A DNA stretch of 64,000 nucleotides from Hypholoma sublateritium FD-334 SS-4 (GCA_000827495.1 KN817536.1:248001-312000); one strand, 5' to 3'; positions 1 through 12,430 are shown, numbered from the stretch's first letter. Notes: generated by a model from the sequence alone, not told the origin. Made by a program: numbers and translations.

Positions 1-1605
1 AGCTGTGCCAGGATTTCGCATTGAAACCAGCAGATGGACCATCGCACTCAACAACATGACACTCCCCGCTTGGTGTGCAGCCGCCAAGGGAACAGGAACT
101 AGATACAAGAGTGTGGTTATGCCCAAAGCCACTTGGACATTTGCCATAGCAAAGGCGGCCATTGTTGCTGTCCGTGTCAGTGGCGGCAATGCACTGCGTA
201 TTGCAGGTGAGAACGTCCGGGCATACAAGGCGGCAGTTGCGAGATATGTAGTGGTTGCCTTATGAGAGAATTTATGAATGTTCAATACAAGTTTATAATT
301 ATGTTACGCACAAGAACACGATGGTTGAATTGGACAGTGGTAGGGTTTTCGAAGATGTTTCGCCACCACTTATCAGATTTGTCTTCGTTTTTTGCAAAAT
401 CCTCAGAGAATAATTCATTCGTTGGCGGTGCGAGGCGGCCGCCCATTAGAGGGAATTCATTGTAGAGTAATCCGGCATCCAAACCAGCGACGAAGGCCCC
501 TAGATGGATTTGGCGTCAGATTGAAAGGGAAAAAGTCGGGAATTAGTATACTAACCAGAGAGGGCTGTCAAAAATACTAGTCCAGTCAATGCGTAGGCTT
601 GCCTTTTGAATGATCGAACAAGCGGATGCGACAAAATCTTGCCAACAGATTTGACGGTGCTACCAGTCCAAGCAGCCCCATTTGCAAATTTGAAATCTTT
701 GATGACAGCCATGCCGGTTCCAAACATTCCGATATAGAGCAGAAAAGCCAGGCCAAGGTGAGACGCCAGTCGATACTGGGATACACGCGGCACGGCTCCC
801 GGGGTGTCCATCAGCGACTCTTCCAACCCTGACTTGACCATATACCATCCAAGCAGACCCTGGGCACCAATAAGGACTGACAGACCAAAGAGTCTCACAG
901 TCATGGGCTTGCTGATTTTTTTGCGAATGGCGAAGTAGATTAGCGGTCCGACGAACACTACGCCAATGAGTCGACCAAGAACTCGATGCCCCCACTCCAT
1001 ATAGAAAATTGATTTGAAGTCCTCAAGAGAAATAGAGTGATTCATCCTGACAGGAGATTATAAGCGTGAGCAACGATAAGTTCCGAGAAATCGACGCACA
1101 ATTTAAACTCTGGTGTGGCCTTGTATTTTTCGAATTCGACCATCCACTCATCATACGACAATGGAGGAAGGATTCCAGTTATGGGTTGCCATTCCGTGAT
1201 GCTTAAGCCAGACTCCGTCAGGCGAGTGACTCCTCCGACAACAATAATTCCAAGGACTAATACTGAGGAAAGAAGCAACCAACGTCCGACCACGGGAGAT
1301 GGAAGAATTGGCAGAGTAGTATCCAGTGTTGTTGCGTGCGTTTGGTCCAAGAGAGATCTACTCCAATGTAGGAAACGAGCGTTGGACGGAATTGAGGAGT
1401 GGATTACCGTAGAAGGGGGGTTGTGGACTCCTCCGAATCTTCCTAAACTCCACGGAGCCTTTGCACAGCCGAGTACAGCAGGAGTCACTGCCCATAGCGT
1501 GTTACCAACTCTTGAGGAACGTGCAAACGCCCTGAAGCCTACATTGGTGGCTATTTGAAGCGGCCCGCGCATTCGCGTAGAGTTCCTCAGCGCCCCGAGT
1601 AGCAT
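1..1605 (-). CDS. COX15: COX15, heme A synthase (3' end cut by window edge)
   Basis: Mitochondrial inner-membrane heme A synthase, which oxidises heme O for cytochrome c oxidase. Exons read 1605-1100, 1046-556, 499-312 and 258 to beyond base 1. The introns (1047-1099, 500-555, 259-311) are 53-56 bp with GT and AG ends, and joining them restores one frame. The first about 100 residues are Arg/Ser-rich and look like a mitochondrial presequence. Family hallmarks follow: [17 protein letters not shown] at the first membrane span, then histidines in [27 protein letters not shown] and AAHQAGS that fit the heme-ligand positions. Hydrophobic spans alternate with these motifs. The start at 1605 is the first ATG of the frame, and the last residues lie outside the window. 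It diverges from the BolA gene, sharing under 200 bp of promoter. Confidence 0.95.
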
Positions 1606-1779
1606 TGATGAGGAATGTCGCAGCTGGCGGTACGGGTTGAGAATCAGACGAGCTTCCAGCGTTCAGCGCTCAGCGTTCACGTTACGTTCACACCTACAGT
1701 TGACCTGAAGCCTTCCCAGGGCGCCATAAGGAGCCACACCAAAATAGGAAAGCAAGCACACTGATCGGGGCATTTCGCG

Positions 1780-2239
1780 GTGGTCAGCCCGTTTGTCATG
1801 TACTCCCTTGTTCGTAGCCTCAGGTTTTCTGCTGCTCGTTCTGCTCGCGCGTTCTCGGCGGATCCCACATCTAGGTCTGCAGATGCTCCTGCAGGTGCTC
1901 TGCAAGGCGAACAGCTCATCACACAAAAACTGACAGAGAAGTTTTCTCCATCTCAATTACAAGTGCAGGATGTGTCAGGTATGTTATTGCTTGGCCGTGC
2001 AGATAGCATTCTTCTCATTCATGTGCAATCTGTACAGGTGGATGTGGCTCCTTCTATGCCATAACTATCGCCAGCGAGGCTTTCAAGGGCTTGCCCATTG
2101 TCAAACAACATAAGCTAGTCACGGAAACGCTGAAACAAGAGATTGCAGGTATACATGGTCTACAGGTCCGTATCCAGAAAGTACCAGACCACTATGAAGT
2201 CCCATGTTTTTCCTCTAGATCAAGACTATTGCACAATAA
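1780..2239 (+). CDS. BOL3: BolA-like protein, mitochondrial BOL3 type
   Basis: Small BolA-fold protein that, by family, works with monothiol glutaredoxin in handing Fe-S clusters to mitochondrial targets. Exons 1780-1978, 2038-2165 and 2219-2239; introns of 59 and 53 bp. Exon 1 carries an Arg/Ser/Ala presequence; either ATG 1780 or ATG 1798 could be the start. Splicing gives the conserved core: DVSGGCGSFYAI, then EAFKGLPIVKQHKLV and a last exon finishing IHGLQIKTIAQ. The cysteine in GGCGSFY is the invariant BOLA3-type residue. The coding length of about 90 to 115 residues fits the family. Its divergent neighbour COX15 is also mitochondrial and metal-linked, but co-regulation is only an inference. 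Confidence 0.9.
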
Positions 2240-2812
2240 TTTACATGTTGTGCTTACGCCGACAGCCACGTCTTGTACGTCAAGATATAATTGATGTATC
2301 TATATCGGTCGCTACACGGCCTGCAGAGTCCAAGGCTGACTTATTATGCTTTATCCGCTTGTTTGGATATTGTCAGCGTCAAAAAGTTGGATTACACGTC
2401 GACTTCCAACTCCTTGTCCGTACAAATCAGATTCGCACCTTTCAAAGCCGCAATGAATGCACTGTATGTAGGCCGCACCACCAAAATATGATTGGTTTGC
2501 CTGCGTTAATAACCTAAAATTGAATGCATCGTAGCGGCTATTCGCACATTACATAGGAGGGTTCGTACTCAGTTTACCTTGCTGGTCAATTACGCTACTA
2601 TAGGGGTACCTGCAGTCGGATATTAAGAACAGAAGAAAAAAAATGATCTCGACTCTTGTGAGAAAAGTGTTGGACATACTTGTCTAAAACCGCTGAATCT
2701 TAGTCTAAGACTACTTTATTATCTACTGGGTGCTCCGGAATGGCGATGAAATTGAATGTGTTACAAATCCGCTTTGTCGGAAAACGGTGGTACACACTTG
2801 TACAAATATTTT
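2240..2812. other. Convergent intergenic stretch, no gene seen
   Basis: This lies between the 3' ends of the BolA gene (+) and the EFM6-type methyltransferase (-). Open frames here are short and look like no family. It should hold both 3' UTRs. Confidence 0.5.
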
Positions 2813-3921
2813 CTATTTGAGCTTTACCAGCTGAACCAGGGTGATTGCTTCTCTGTTGTATATTTTTCGGTTAGGATCATCCATGACTTCTTTCCACATA
2901 AACTTTTTTTTGAGCATGCCAAAAAATCGTTTGTCGGCCTAGAACACCAGTAAGTCAGCAAACAGCTACGGACGAAGGGTATCAAAATTTACATGTCTCC
3001 TCTTTTTGTAGCAAAACAAAATTTCGGTCGATGGGCTGGCCAGATCATTGAGTGTTTGCACGAGTAACGGAAATGCGGGTTCAAAGTACACGCAATCAGC
3101 TGCCAAGACGATATCTGGCTGTGGAATATCGATGGGTATTTGAGCTCCCCTTAACCATACATGCGAAGATATTCAGAGGCCTAGTATCACTGGTCAAACT
3201 TTCGAGGGAAAAATGAAACCAACCAATTTAATTCTGCAACGGCAACCCTCCCTTGCAAGTTATTCAAGGAAACATTGCGGTTCATGATCGAAAGCAGAGG
3301 ACTGAGCACATATATGACAGTGTCAAGTAGGTCAGCAAGAGGGCAGGACGTCGAACACCGGAAGAGAAGGCAACGGACGCTTGGTCTGTTATCCAGACTT
3401 TTGCAGATGGAAATTGGCCAACAGCAATTCCAACGAGTCCTGTCCCACTGCCTAGCTCGAGAACGTTTCTATTTTTGACGTATTCAGGTCCTTTTTGAAC
3501 GAGATAACTGGCGAGAATCTATCAGAATGACATATGATATAAGTATTTCGCCGTTAGGAAACGAGGAAAAATACGACGACAGTTAACAGAAGAGTGCGCA
3601 TACCTGTCCAGCGGGCCATGCCAACCCCCCACAGCCGGGTGATGCATCCACATTCAAGGAGACAGACAACGGCCTTGCGATTGAGGTCCAGGTATGCCCA
3701 AAATGAAACTTTAGGAGGCCATCTTCAACCGAATGGGATTGCTGCGGAAGAACGTTCAGGAGTTCAGAAGTGGAAGAAGAGGCGCGTGCCAGGCCCTCTG
3801 AGGAGATAACGCCTTCCAGTTCCCCGTCATTCATGAGGTGACGCAGAGGGTCATTTGCGTCTAGCTGTTCTTCTAGAGATATATTGTCCCATTCAGGCGT
3901 AAGGTCCAGTTCGAGAGGCAT
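2813..3921 (-). CDS. EFM6: EFM6-type protein-lysine methyltransferase
   Basis: Class I SAM-dependent methyltransferase (methyltransferase family 16). Yeast Efm6 modifies a lysine of elongation factor eEF1A. Five exons: 3921-3604, 3518-3379, 3301-3224, 3149-2993, 2938-2813; introns 54-85 bp; 272 residues. Before the fold comes VDASPGCGGLAWPAGQ, a signature of this clade. Motif I is NVLELGSGTGLVGIAVG, followed by VWITDQAPLL. The catalytic-side DxxY region is LAADCVYFEPAFPLL. The FCYKKRRHADKRFF stretch matches the family's C-terminal block. Phases are 0, 2, 2, 0 and consistent. It is convergent with BOL3. The family is clear; the exact substrate is inferred from the yeast homologue. Confidence 0.82.
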
Positions 3922-4521
3922 CGATACTCCTTGATCCTGTATCCTGAATGATGGAAGAGATCAAGTGGGCTACGATATTTCTCCTTAGTATTTACTTATG
4001 TATACGTATAGATGCTGTGAGATAATCATTGCATTCTTTTTGCGTGGTTTGGCAGATCTCAAGGTCGATACTTATTCTTGGAAAAATGAACATCAGCACT
4101 AAGTTGGTACTAAACGTTACTAACTTATCAGCGTTGGCGAAGATCGCACAATGAACCTGAATTCAGTAGGCAAGTGTTGTTTATTTCGCGCGTGGGCGTC
4201 TATTTACGTCTCTAATAAATTGACAGGCGCACCAAGTGAAATGAATTAAATACATTACTTTGCCTCAGCTGCACCGAATTTTCTACAGAAAATTAATGGG
4301 GTCCAGCTGTATGGGGGACCCCCAGCTGTGCCCATGCAACGGATGGTATACTTATACTAAAGGTACTTACACTGATAAGTACTGGCGAACTCCTACAGTT
4401 GGCTGGTAAACATGTGCAATTAACGCCAGTGCGACGCATCAAATTGAAGCTTGTTGATCCAGTTGTGTGACCGCGGTTCCTTCCATTCAAGCCATTACCC
4501 TATCTTCTCGTCCCACCCTCC
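3922..4521. promoter_or_regulatory. Divergent promoter region
   Basis: This 600 bp lies between the diverging starts of the EFM6-type gene and the CBM48 gene. No credible reading frame is present. It is AT-rich, with no motif I would name. Confidence 0.45.
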
Positions 4522-6723
4522 ATGGCCACTCAAGACTTGCACGAAGTTCTCTTCGAATGGCAAGTAGACCGTGTAAACCAGCTCTGCATCCCACTTAAGT
4601 CTACCTTCCAGGCCTCACCCGGAGCCGATGACCGTAATCGTAACCGGAACTTTCGACGAGGTTTGTAACAAGCAGTGATATGTATAGTGTTGCACATACT
4701 TATTGCGCTGCCACCTTGTAGTGGTCGTGTTCCGTTCCTCTCGCGAAGACCCCCACTGGGTTTGTCGGATCAACCAAAATATCCTGGGGCGAGAAAATTA
4801 AGTTCAAGTATGTTGTTGACGGCCAATGGGTTTTGCACGAGGACCAAGTCACTGAAACGGACCCGGGGGGGTTCGTTAATCATGTATATACAGCGCCAGC
4901 AGCGCCACCTACGACTGAGGAGCCCTCTGGTGCTCTGACCACAGACCCAATCGCACAATCCCCCGTCGTAGAAGAGACTACCGCCGCAGATACCCCGGCT
5001 GAGGGCGTACCTGAAGCTGTTGTAGACAACCATGAGCAGGTGGCGGTTGTGGTGCCTGAGGTAGAGAAACCTGCCGACAGTGAGCAAGCACCGAATGCAC
5101 TTTCTACCGGCCTCCCTCAGTTCCTTTCCGATATAGCGGACACTATCGCTGCGCGGGATGGAACTTCATCAGCATTAGGCTATGTATCCTCTGGATTTGG
5201 AGCCGCCATACACAATGTTGTTGGAGTCGATCCTATCAATACCCAGCAGGTGGGTCATATATGTCGAACCACGTAGTCAAGTGTTTGTCGCGTCGAAAAC
5301 TAACTTGATATTTTCCCAGATCGCAATTCCAACTCCGGCAACCGACGTCGCCTTTGTTTTGCCTGGCGAAGAAGAGTCAGTGTCCAACATCACGGCTTTA
5401 CCATTAGAATCGAACCAAGATACCGCCAAAGAATCTGTTCAGGAATCACTCCCATCCCCGATTGCACCGATCGTTCCTCTGTTGATTGTACCAGTAAACG
5501 CTGCGGAGAATAACACCGTTGCGACGTCGGAGAACGACAGTGAGGCTGCCACCGCGCCTTTTATCCCGGGACCTCCCGTTGTCTCCCCTGCATCACTTAA
5601 AGATGCCCTTGAGCCTACCGTGACAGGAGAACCTTCCGAAGCTGTCGTCGATGCCGTTGTCGAGGAGCCCACTGTTAGTAAAGCAGAGAACATCGAACCC
5701 GTCGTCATTGCTGGGGAAGAAGTGCCACCAGCTGCGCCTGAGTCTGATCCTACGGATGCTGTCGTCTCCGCCATTGTCGAAGAGTCTGCACATTCACCTG
5801 AAACCATCGTCGACAAACCCACCGTGACCACTGCCACGGACGATATCTTGCCTTCCGAGCCCATAGCCAAGACCAGCGAATGTGTCGCCGAAGTGAAAGG
5901 CGACAAAGCAGCGGCACCTGAGCCGATAGCTGTCATCGAAGAAGCCACTGCGCCAGCTGAAGAGCAGGTGCCCGAGCCATCCGCCATCATCGAGGAAGCA
6001 GAAGTGGACCCAGTGTCCGATGCACCTCTTTCGACAGTGGTAGACACCGTTGCAGATGCTAAAGACGAACAGGAAGAGGCGTCTAAGCCCGAAGAACCTA
6101 TTATCGACGAGGCATCCGTCATTGTACCATCAGTATCTGAGGAAACGATCAAGGACGCAGATGTTTCAGTCCACAACGTTCCAGAGCCAGTGCCTCAGGT
6201 GCCAGTTCCGACCTCTGCTCCTGCTGAAGTTCCGCAAGTTTCATCCCAGGAGGAGGTACCAGAGCCGGCCATCCTTGACAGCACTTTTGTTGCATTCCCG
6301 GAGGTTTCGTCGCCGGAGCAGGTTGCTGCTCCTGTTGTCGTCGAGAGAGAGCCATCTAAGGTCGGAGAAGTGGCTACAGAAACACCTACTCAAGTAAACC
6401 CCGTCGAGGAACAATCAAAGGTACTTGCTGAAGAATACAAAGCGCCTGTTCAGCCCGAGACCGCTGATGTACCACAGACGCCGCCTAATGGCCTTGATGC
6501 TGAATCTAAAACCAATATATCTACCACTAATGGGCATCCTATTGCCGTGACCCCCACTGGTGCAACTAGTAAAGCATTCCCGTCTGCAACGGAATCGCCC
6601 GCAATCCCCGCGGACAATTCGCCGTCTTCGTCCAAAGTCAATACCATGCGCAAAAAGAGAACTTCGATTTTAGGAAAACTCAAACATATCTTCCAACACG
6701 ACAAAGATAAAGATAAGAAATAA
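4522..6723 (+). CDS. CBM48 (AMPK-beta-type glycogen-binding) protein with long acidic tail
   Basis: The N-terminal 90 or so residues form a CBM48/AMPK1-type carbohydrate-binding domain: FEWPHPEPMTVIVTGTFDEW, then SVPLAKTPTGF, KISWGEKIKFKYVVDGQW and HEDQVTETDPGGFVNHVY. Exons 4522-4559, 4612-4660, 4722-5249 and 5320-6723 give about 672 residues. The first intron starts with GC, not GT (GCAAGT). The next about 560 residues are disordered and rich in Glu, Pro, Val and Ala. The end is strongly basic, RKKRTSILGKLKHIFQHD followed by alternating Lys and Asp. The layout resembles yeast Mdg1/Crp1 proteins, so a signalling or membrane-peripheral scaffold role is possible. No enzyme domain is visible. 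Confidence 0.85.
4560..4611 (+). other. GC-AG intron in the CBM48 gene
   Basis: A 52-bp intron with donor GCAAGT and acceptor CCAG, phase 2. Only this junction joins FEW to PHPEPMTVIV in frame. The nearby GT sites give wrong phases. Confidence 0.8.
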
Positions 6724-6960
6724 GCCCAAAATACCCTGGGAGCGTCAAGCTTTCAAATATCCGTATATCACGACAAACTATCTTTCGCTGCCGGATTTTT
6801 GGGCTTTTTATGGTTGGATATCTCTTTCTTTGTCATCTGCCACTTCACACTGCTTCATCCCAATCTCTACTTTGTTGTGTTAGTAACTTGTATGTATGAT
6901 ATCATATTTATTTTTAACCCATTCAGCATTTTATCCGCTATAATAGTTTATCATTCAATT

Positions 6961-9900
6961 TTACGCGTTGATTTCCAAGACGACTCCTGATCAATGATAA
7001 GTCATCTTCTGGTTAGTCGTGGACCTGACGTACCTGCTGCAATAGTTTCCCCTCCTCTTCGAATTAGAATCCGACCCATGTCCTTGTTTATTGAAAATGG
7101 TTCGACTGGGATTCCACGAGCAACCTGAGAGACCCCTGACACCTGCAAGTTGCGCAATGTAATTTGTACTTCAGCTGACGCGCCCTTGGTTAGTACTCTA
7201 TTACCCAATATATGAGTGTCAAATCATAGCTGTCGACCTAGTGGGAGCGCACCGTGGGCTGGCTTTGATCAGTTTTCCGGTACCACGATCAAAAATTGAT
7301 ATTAGTTTTGCAGTAGTAACTGGGACATCTCGAGAATGGTGGAATAACTCCATCTACAAATATAAGTGAGTTGAACGAGGCCTTCGAGTAAGATAGGCAA
7401 CTCAACTGAAGCTCCCGCAGTTATAGGAATTTGGATATCGAAGACTATGATTCTAGCTGTAAACGAGGTTGCAAGTGGAACCAAATCTGTTATAGGGCAG
7501 AGTACACTGCCAATACCGATGTTTACTGGGTCGATATTAGTCAGATTTAGGGTTACATTTGAACCTGATGCTGCCCAAGATACGAATGCCTCGTTTATTT
7601 CAATAGCTGCCCATGATGTTCAGGTCTTGCGTGTTAATTTATAAGGAAGTTGTGTCTCACATTTCACTATTGCGGTTTCATCTCCTGGTAACACTCGCAA
7701 AGTCTCGCCAACTTGTACCACACCTCCACAAAGCCTGCCGGAGACTGCAGCACCTGAGCTTTGACGCTTGAACACATTTGATATAGGGATCCGCAGAGGC
7801 GCTGATATATCCCGAATAGGAGGATCAAGCTTGTCTGTGAGGGGGGGGGGTCAGCTTTAGCATTCGATAGTTGTGTGGTATAGGCAACAGACCTAATAAA
7901 TCGACCAATGTTGGCCCTGAATACCATTCTCGAAGAAAAGCTCCAGCTTGTTCGCTATGATTCGTAAGATTTACACCTTGCATTGCCGCGACTGGCACAA
8001 AGGAGGTCTTCGATGGAACGAACCCAGATTGGACTAGGAAGGGACGCAGTTCGGTACATATAGCTTCATAACGGTCCCGACTCCACTCCACCTATGCGCC
8101 AATCAGTACATGCATACACAGACACCAGAATTTGCTAACTTGATCCAGTTTGTTAACGGCGACAACTACTTGGGTAACCCCCAAGCTTCGAACAAGTAAC
8201 AGATGCTCACGAGTTTGCCCGCCACGTTGGAATCCGGATTCAAATTCTCCGGTAGTTGAATCAACTACGAGTAGAGCACAGTCGGCCTGTGAAGCACCAG
8301 AGATCATATTCGGAATGAAGTCCCTGTGGCCTGGGGCATCCAACACGGTTATCTGTCTGTGTGGGGTCTCCAGAGTCTGCAATGCAATATCCATGGTTAT
8401 TCCTCTAAACAAAATGTTTGTCCGTTAAAACTCTGCCAAAACTAATCGATCAAAACGTTCTCACCTTTCCCTTTCTTCTAATGTGCCATCCAATCCCCAA
8501 GCCCAGCTGAAGCTGCTTTTTCCTATTCTCTCGCTTGCCCTTTCGTTGGCTTTCCTCGTCTTCTCATCAACCCTCCCGAGCTCATACAAAAGTCGACCCA
8601 TTAGCGTTGATTTCCCAGCGTCAACGTGTCCTTATGCATTATTGCGGTCAGCATGGGGCATATTGATGAGAGAACCATTTACCAATAACTACGATACTAA
8701 TACCCTTTTTTTCAGTTCGATTTTCGGCATCAAGCATGCGCCTCGCTTCTTCTAGAACCCTTTCTCTTGCGATGGTTATTTTTGGGGCCTCTTCGATACT
8801 GACCACTTCAGAATCGTTTTTCAGGTTGAGAGCCGATATATCCATCTCCTGCTGGTCAGCAGATTGCTTCTCGGGCGGGACAACTGATTTGATACCGATC
8901 GACGTGGCTTTTTTCGGTCCTCTAGCTGGAGAAGCTATAGCAGGTGAGGGCTTCTGGGACAGCTTCAAGGCCTTCTCTCGTTCTTTCGCAGCTGTTAAAG
9001 ATAGTGTACAACAGATAATAAGAAATCAATCCAAACCAAGAGAAACAATATTATAATAGTAAACAATCAAAATCAACTCGAAGGATGGGATTTGGAGCCA
9101 GTTGAGAGCTTTGCTGAAGGTTTGGGCCCAAGAGCGGACCGTTTGCGTGCGTTTAAAACAACATCGTCTGGACTTGGGCCGTCAAATGTAAAGGTGCTGC
9201 CGTTCGAGGAACCAGCTAAAGCGTCCAAATTGAAAGGATGGATATGTTTCATGCCAGCGAAAGAGGGATCCTCTGGTGATTTACGGTGCTTTTTATACCT
9301 TTTCTCCTTGCCTAGTTTCGATCCTTTCTCCTTCATTGTGTCTTCAGGGGGAATGGCGGTGTTATAGATCAAGACAGATGCAAATGCGGAAGGCGACGCA
9401 CGGGCACGAGTAGGGCTTGTTTGAAATATAGGTGAAATAGGTGTGGCCGTTTCTTCAGTTGGTTCCGGCGTTGTCAGTTGGCCGACTTTCTCGCCCACTC
9501 GTTTGACTTTCATCGCTAACTTGGAAGCCTTTGGATTTGAAGACGATGCTGGTGGCCCAGACATATACTGAAGAGGAACAACGTCTAATTTAGGTATTAC
9601 GTTTGGCCGAGAAGGGTCTGTAAGGCTGTATAAAGACTGGTAGGAGGTCGTTATAGCAGTCGTCACGGACGACCCATTGGCAATAGGAGTTAGGTATTCT
9701 GTGGTGGTCTTCGGCAATTTGGGCACCCTCGTTGCGTCGACCTTTTGTTGTGCGAGCACGGCGAGTTTCGACAGAGGACGAGCAGTTATTACGGAGGGAG
9801 GTGATATATTCAACGACGGAAGAGACCGATTGGCTGCTTCGGCTTTCTGTTGAGCCAGTACGGCCAATTTTGATAATGGGCGAGTCTGCGCAAAATTCAT

Positions 9901-11512
9901 TTCATCATTGGAATGGATAGATTTCTTGAAATCCACTTGAGCCGGTGTTTTTGAAAGATCTTCCTCTGGGAATGCAGGCTCAAAAGGTCTGGAGATCGTG
10001 CTATTGCCCATATTCTCCAATTCCATAGCGGCATTGATAGCCCGCCGCACAATGGATGACGTGGAAGATATTTTTGAACCAGAAGAATTGGAAGGAGTAT
10101 CAGGGAGTTCTTTCGATGATCCAACAGAACTCAGCGGTCGTACTGACTGAGCAGATGGTCGAAGCGCAGGGTATGTTTTTAGGGTGCCAGTACCAGATGT
10201 TCCGGTCGATCGTGAGCTTTCGCTTCTTGCGCTAACACTGCTAGCCTTAGATGATGCAAGTTTGGATAATTTGGATTTGGATCCACTTGATAAAAGGGGA
10301 ATAGGGGCAGTTATATCATTTATTCCTTGAAGACTCGACTTGGAATGAAGATCAGGTATCGATGGAAGATCCTTGAACGTAAAATTGCGCTCATTTATGG
10401 GTGAAAAGTGGCCTATATCGTTCTCTAGGCGATCCAAAGGAGGAGGGCGATTTGTCGAAAACCCTCGGATTGTTGAACCCGACAGCCGATTTGCCTTCTG
10501 TGATAACCCCACTGCAAGGTCAATGTCATTCCTCTGTGAGATCACACAAGTATGGGCCGGTTTGACATACCGATTTCTTCACCGTAAGATGTAGTAGCAC
10601 TGCTAGGGGCTGACGAACAAGGTGTGTCCGGAATAGGATATTGATGTCGAGGACGCCAGAGGGCAATAGGTTCCGTGCGCTCCGTTTTTTCGGATATCGT
10701 GCTCAATCTCTTGATATGAGGAGTACTGGAAACTTCCGGATGTGCTTGATTATCGAATCCAGACTGCTGTTGCGCCATAAAGATAGATGGTAAACGAGAC
10801 CCTGGGTATGGGTGTTCATACCCCTCTTGGTCTTGGTAATATTGTTCTGAACGATCTTCGTAATTCCCATCAGAGGTGGTTGAGGCATAGTCACCACCAT
10901 TCCCTTGAAATTGTGATGTGTTAGATCGTCATGTTATCTCCTCTAGACTCTTTAAATAGGGGGGACATGAAAATGCACCTTCTCATCGATTTGCCTTCAC
11001 ATTCATCATCAAAGTACTCGAGAGGCCGCGAGAAAAGAAGGGAGAAGGTAACAAATTGACCAAATGGCTCACCTTTTCGATCCTTTGCAACCTGCCGCTT
11101 CGCCTGCTCCTCTGAGTAGAGCCTTAGATTGACAGTCGTACTATGACAGGAACTACGAACCAAGCGCCCAATTCACTGTCTTCTCTATGTCGAAGTAGCT
11201 GTCCCATAGTATATCTGTTATCGATTTGTCCGAGAGCCCAGACACGTCTGCGTTTCCGACGATTAAGCGCACTTGCTCAAGACCATCGTCCATATGTACT
11301 TGTGTGTATTCAGCTTGGACTGGATCGGGTAGTATAAATGCTTGCGGACCTTGTTGCTCTGCGGTGAGCTCCTCATCACCTCCATCGGATAACGCATCGT
11401 CATTTAGTTCATCTACCATTGAAGAAACGAACATTAGAAAATCGGCATCGGTATATCGCAATGCCATGTCACCTTCAATGTTGAGATTTCGGACATCTCT
11501 GTGTCGAGACAT
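6961..11512 (-). CDS. HBS1: HBS1, translational GTPase for ribosome rescue
   Basis: eRF3/EF1A-like GTPase that, with Dom34/Pelota, rescues stalled ribosomes. Thirteen exons: 11512-11161, 11111-11073, 10903-10571, 10511-9078, 8991-8683, 8630-8465, 8404-8140, 8091-7893, 7834-7661, 7606-7407, 7353-7253, 7197-7034, 6986-6961; 1253 residues. The N-terminal HBS1_N domain (about residues 88-118) contains [20 protein letters not shown]. Exon 4 is a 478-residue Ser-rich linker. The G domain follows: [30 protein letters not shown]. Beta-barrel domains 2 and 3 end [11 protein letters not shown]. Yeast Hbs1 has about 610 residues, so the linker doubles it. Intron 2 (169 bp) is unusually long here. Retaining intron 4 stops translation at once and would leave a protein without GTPase. 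Confidence 0.93.
9742..9882 (-). repeat. Duplicated 13-residue motif in the HBS1 linker
   Basis: [13 protein letters not shown] is encoded twice, at 9844-9882 and 9742-9780, about 34 residues apart and identical in protein. The codons differ, so this is not a recent DNA duplication and suggests selection on a short binding motif. Confidence 0.85.
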
Positions 11513-11738
11513 ACTCTGAAGCGGAAAATTTCGATTGAGAACAGTTATAATACACTCGTACAGATTTATTTAAGGTTAGGAGAATCAAGGAGATTAAATA
11601 ACATACACGGATGCTAATTATTATTGGTCGCGCGTGGCTGATCAAACAGGCAATAACAAGCTACAACAGCGCCGTCGGTCGCGTCACGTCAACTGCTACT
11701 TCAAATAATTTTACAGTTACGCATTTTCCAAAGACATT

Positions 11739-12430
11739 ATGTTTTCTGCTATTCGATCAACCGCTTTCCGTGTCCCCTTGTGTCGGGTATGAACCACCCT
11801 CATGCTTCAGGACACCTCTGAAACCAATCTTTGACAGGCCTTTGCTACGACACGTCCCGTGGGCTCTGACCTCTCGAAACTTACGCTGATCGGGCGCTTG
11901 GCGAAAGACCCTGAAACACGTTTAACCAAGAACGAGAAAGAATATTGCGTGTATGTCTATCCAAATGTAGACCTGAATATATCTTTACGTGCCTTTGCGG
12001 GAATAGATATACCGTTGCTACTGCCAATCCGCGCGGCCCGCCCAATGCTGAAGGAGGTATGATTCACCCATTGCGATACATTGGCACGCAGTCCTTGACG
12101 AATTCACAGAACGCCCTCCATCAACCACAACCTTCCACAGAATCATGTCCTTCAACGAACCAGCTAACAAGTACATCCGTAACTTGACGAAGGGCACCAA
12201 AGTATATGTGGAGGCCGGCTTCGAGATGCGCGAAGCAGAATCGGGTGCCGATCCTTCAACTTATCAAGGGCAGCGTCAAATTTTCCTTAGACATGGTAAG
12301 CATATGCTGCTGGTAATCCATCCTTTTACTGAGTTGGGGTACAGAAACCATCCGTCTTATCCAGAAGCCTAAATCAGAGAACCCGGAATCCTCTGAGAGA
12401 ACCGAAACCGATTATACCTCCGGCTACTGA
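11739..12430 (+). CDS. RIM1: Mitochondrial single-stranded DNA-binding protein
   Basis: OB-fold SSB that coats single-stranded mitochondrial DNA in replication. Exons 11739-11786, 11838-11950, 12007-12056, 12110-12295, 12345-12430; introns 49-56 bp; 160 residues. The first exon encodes a presequence (MFSAIRSTAFRVPLCR). After it come SDLSKLTLIGRLAKDPE, KYIRNLTKGTKVYVEAGFEM and IFLRHETIRLIQKPK, the SSB strands in the usual order. A stretch after YTVATANPRGPPN contains the His/Phe region before the second half. The length is close to yeast Rim1 plus presequence. It is tail-to-tail with the YBR137W-like gene. Confidence 0.92.

Noticed and set aside
1663..1700. Short direct repeats (AGCGTTCA, AGCGCTCA) between COX15 and BOL3
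   Set aside because: Too short and too few to call a regulatory array.
5439..6176. 245-codon open frame on the minus strand
   Set aside because: It is antisense to the acidic tail of the CBM48 gene; its Ser/Thr/Ala composition is the mirror of Glu/Val/Pro codons.
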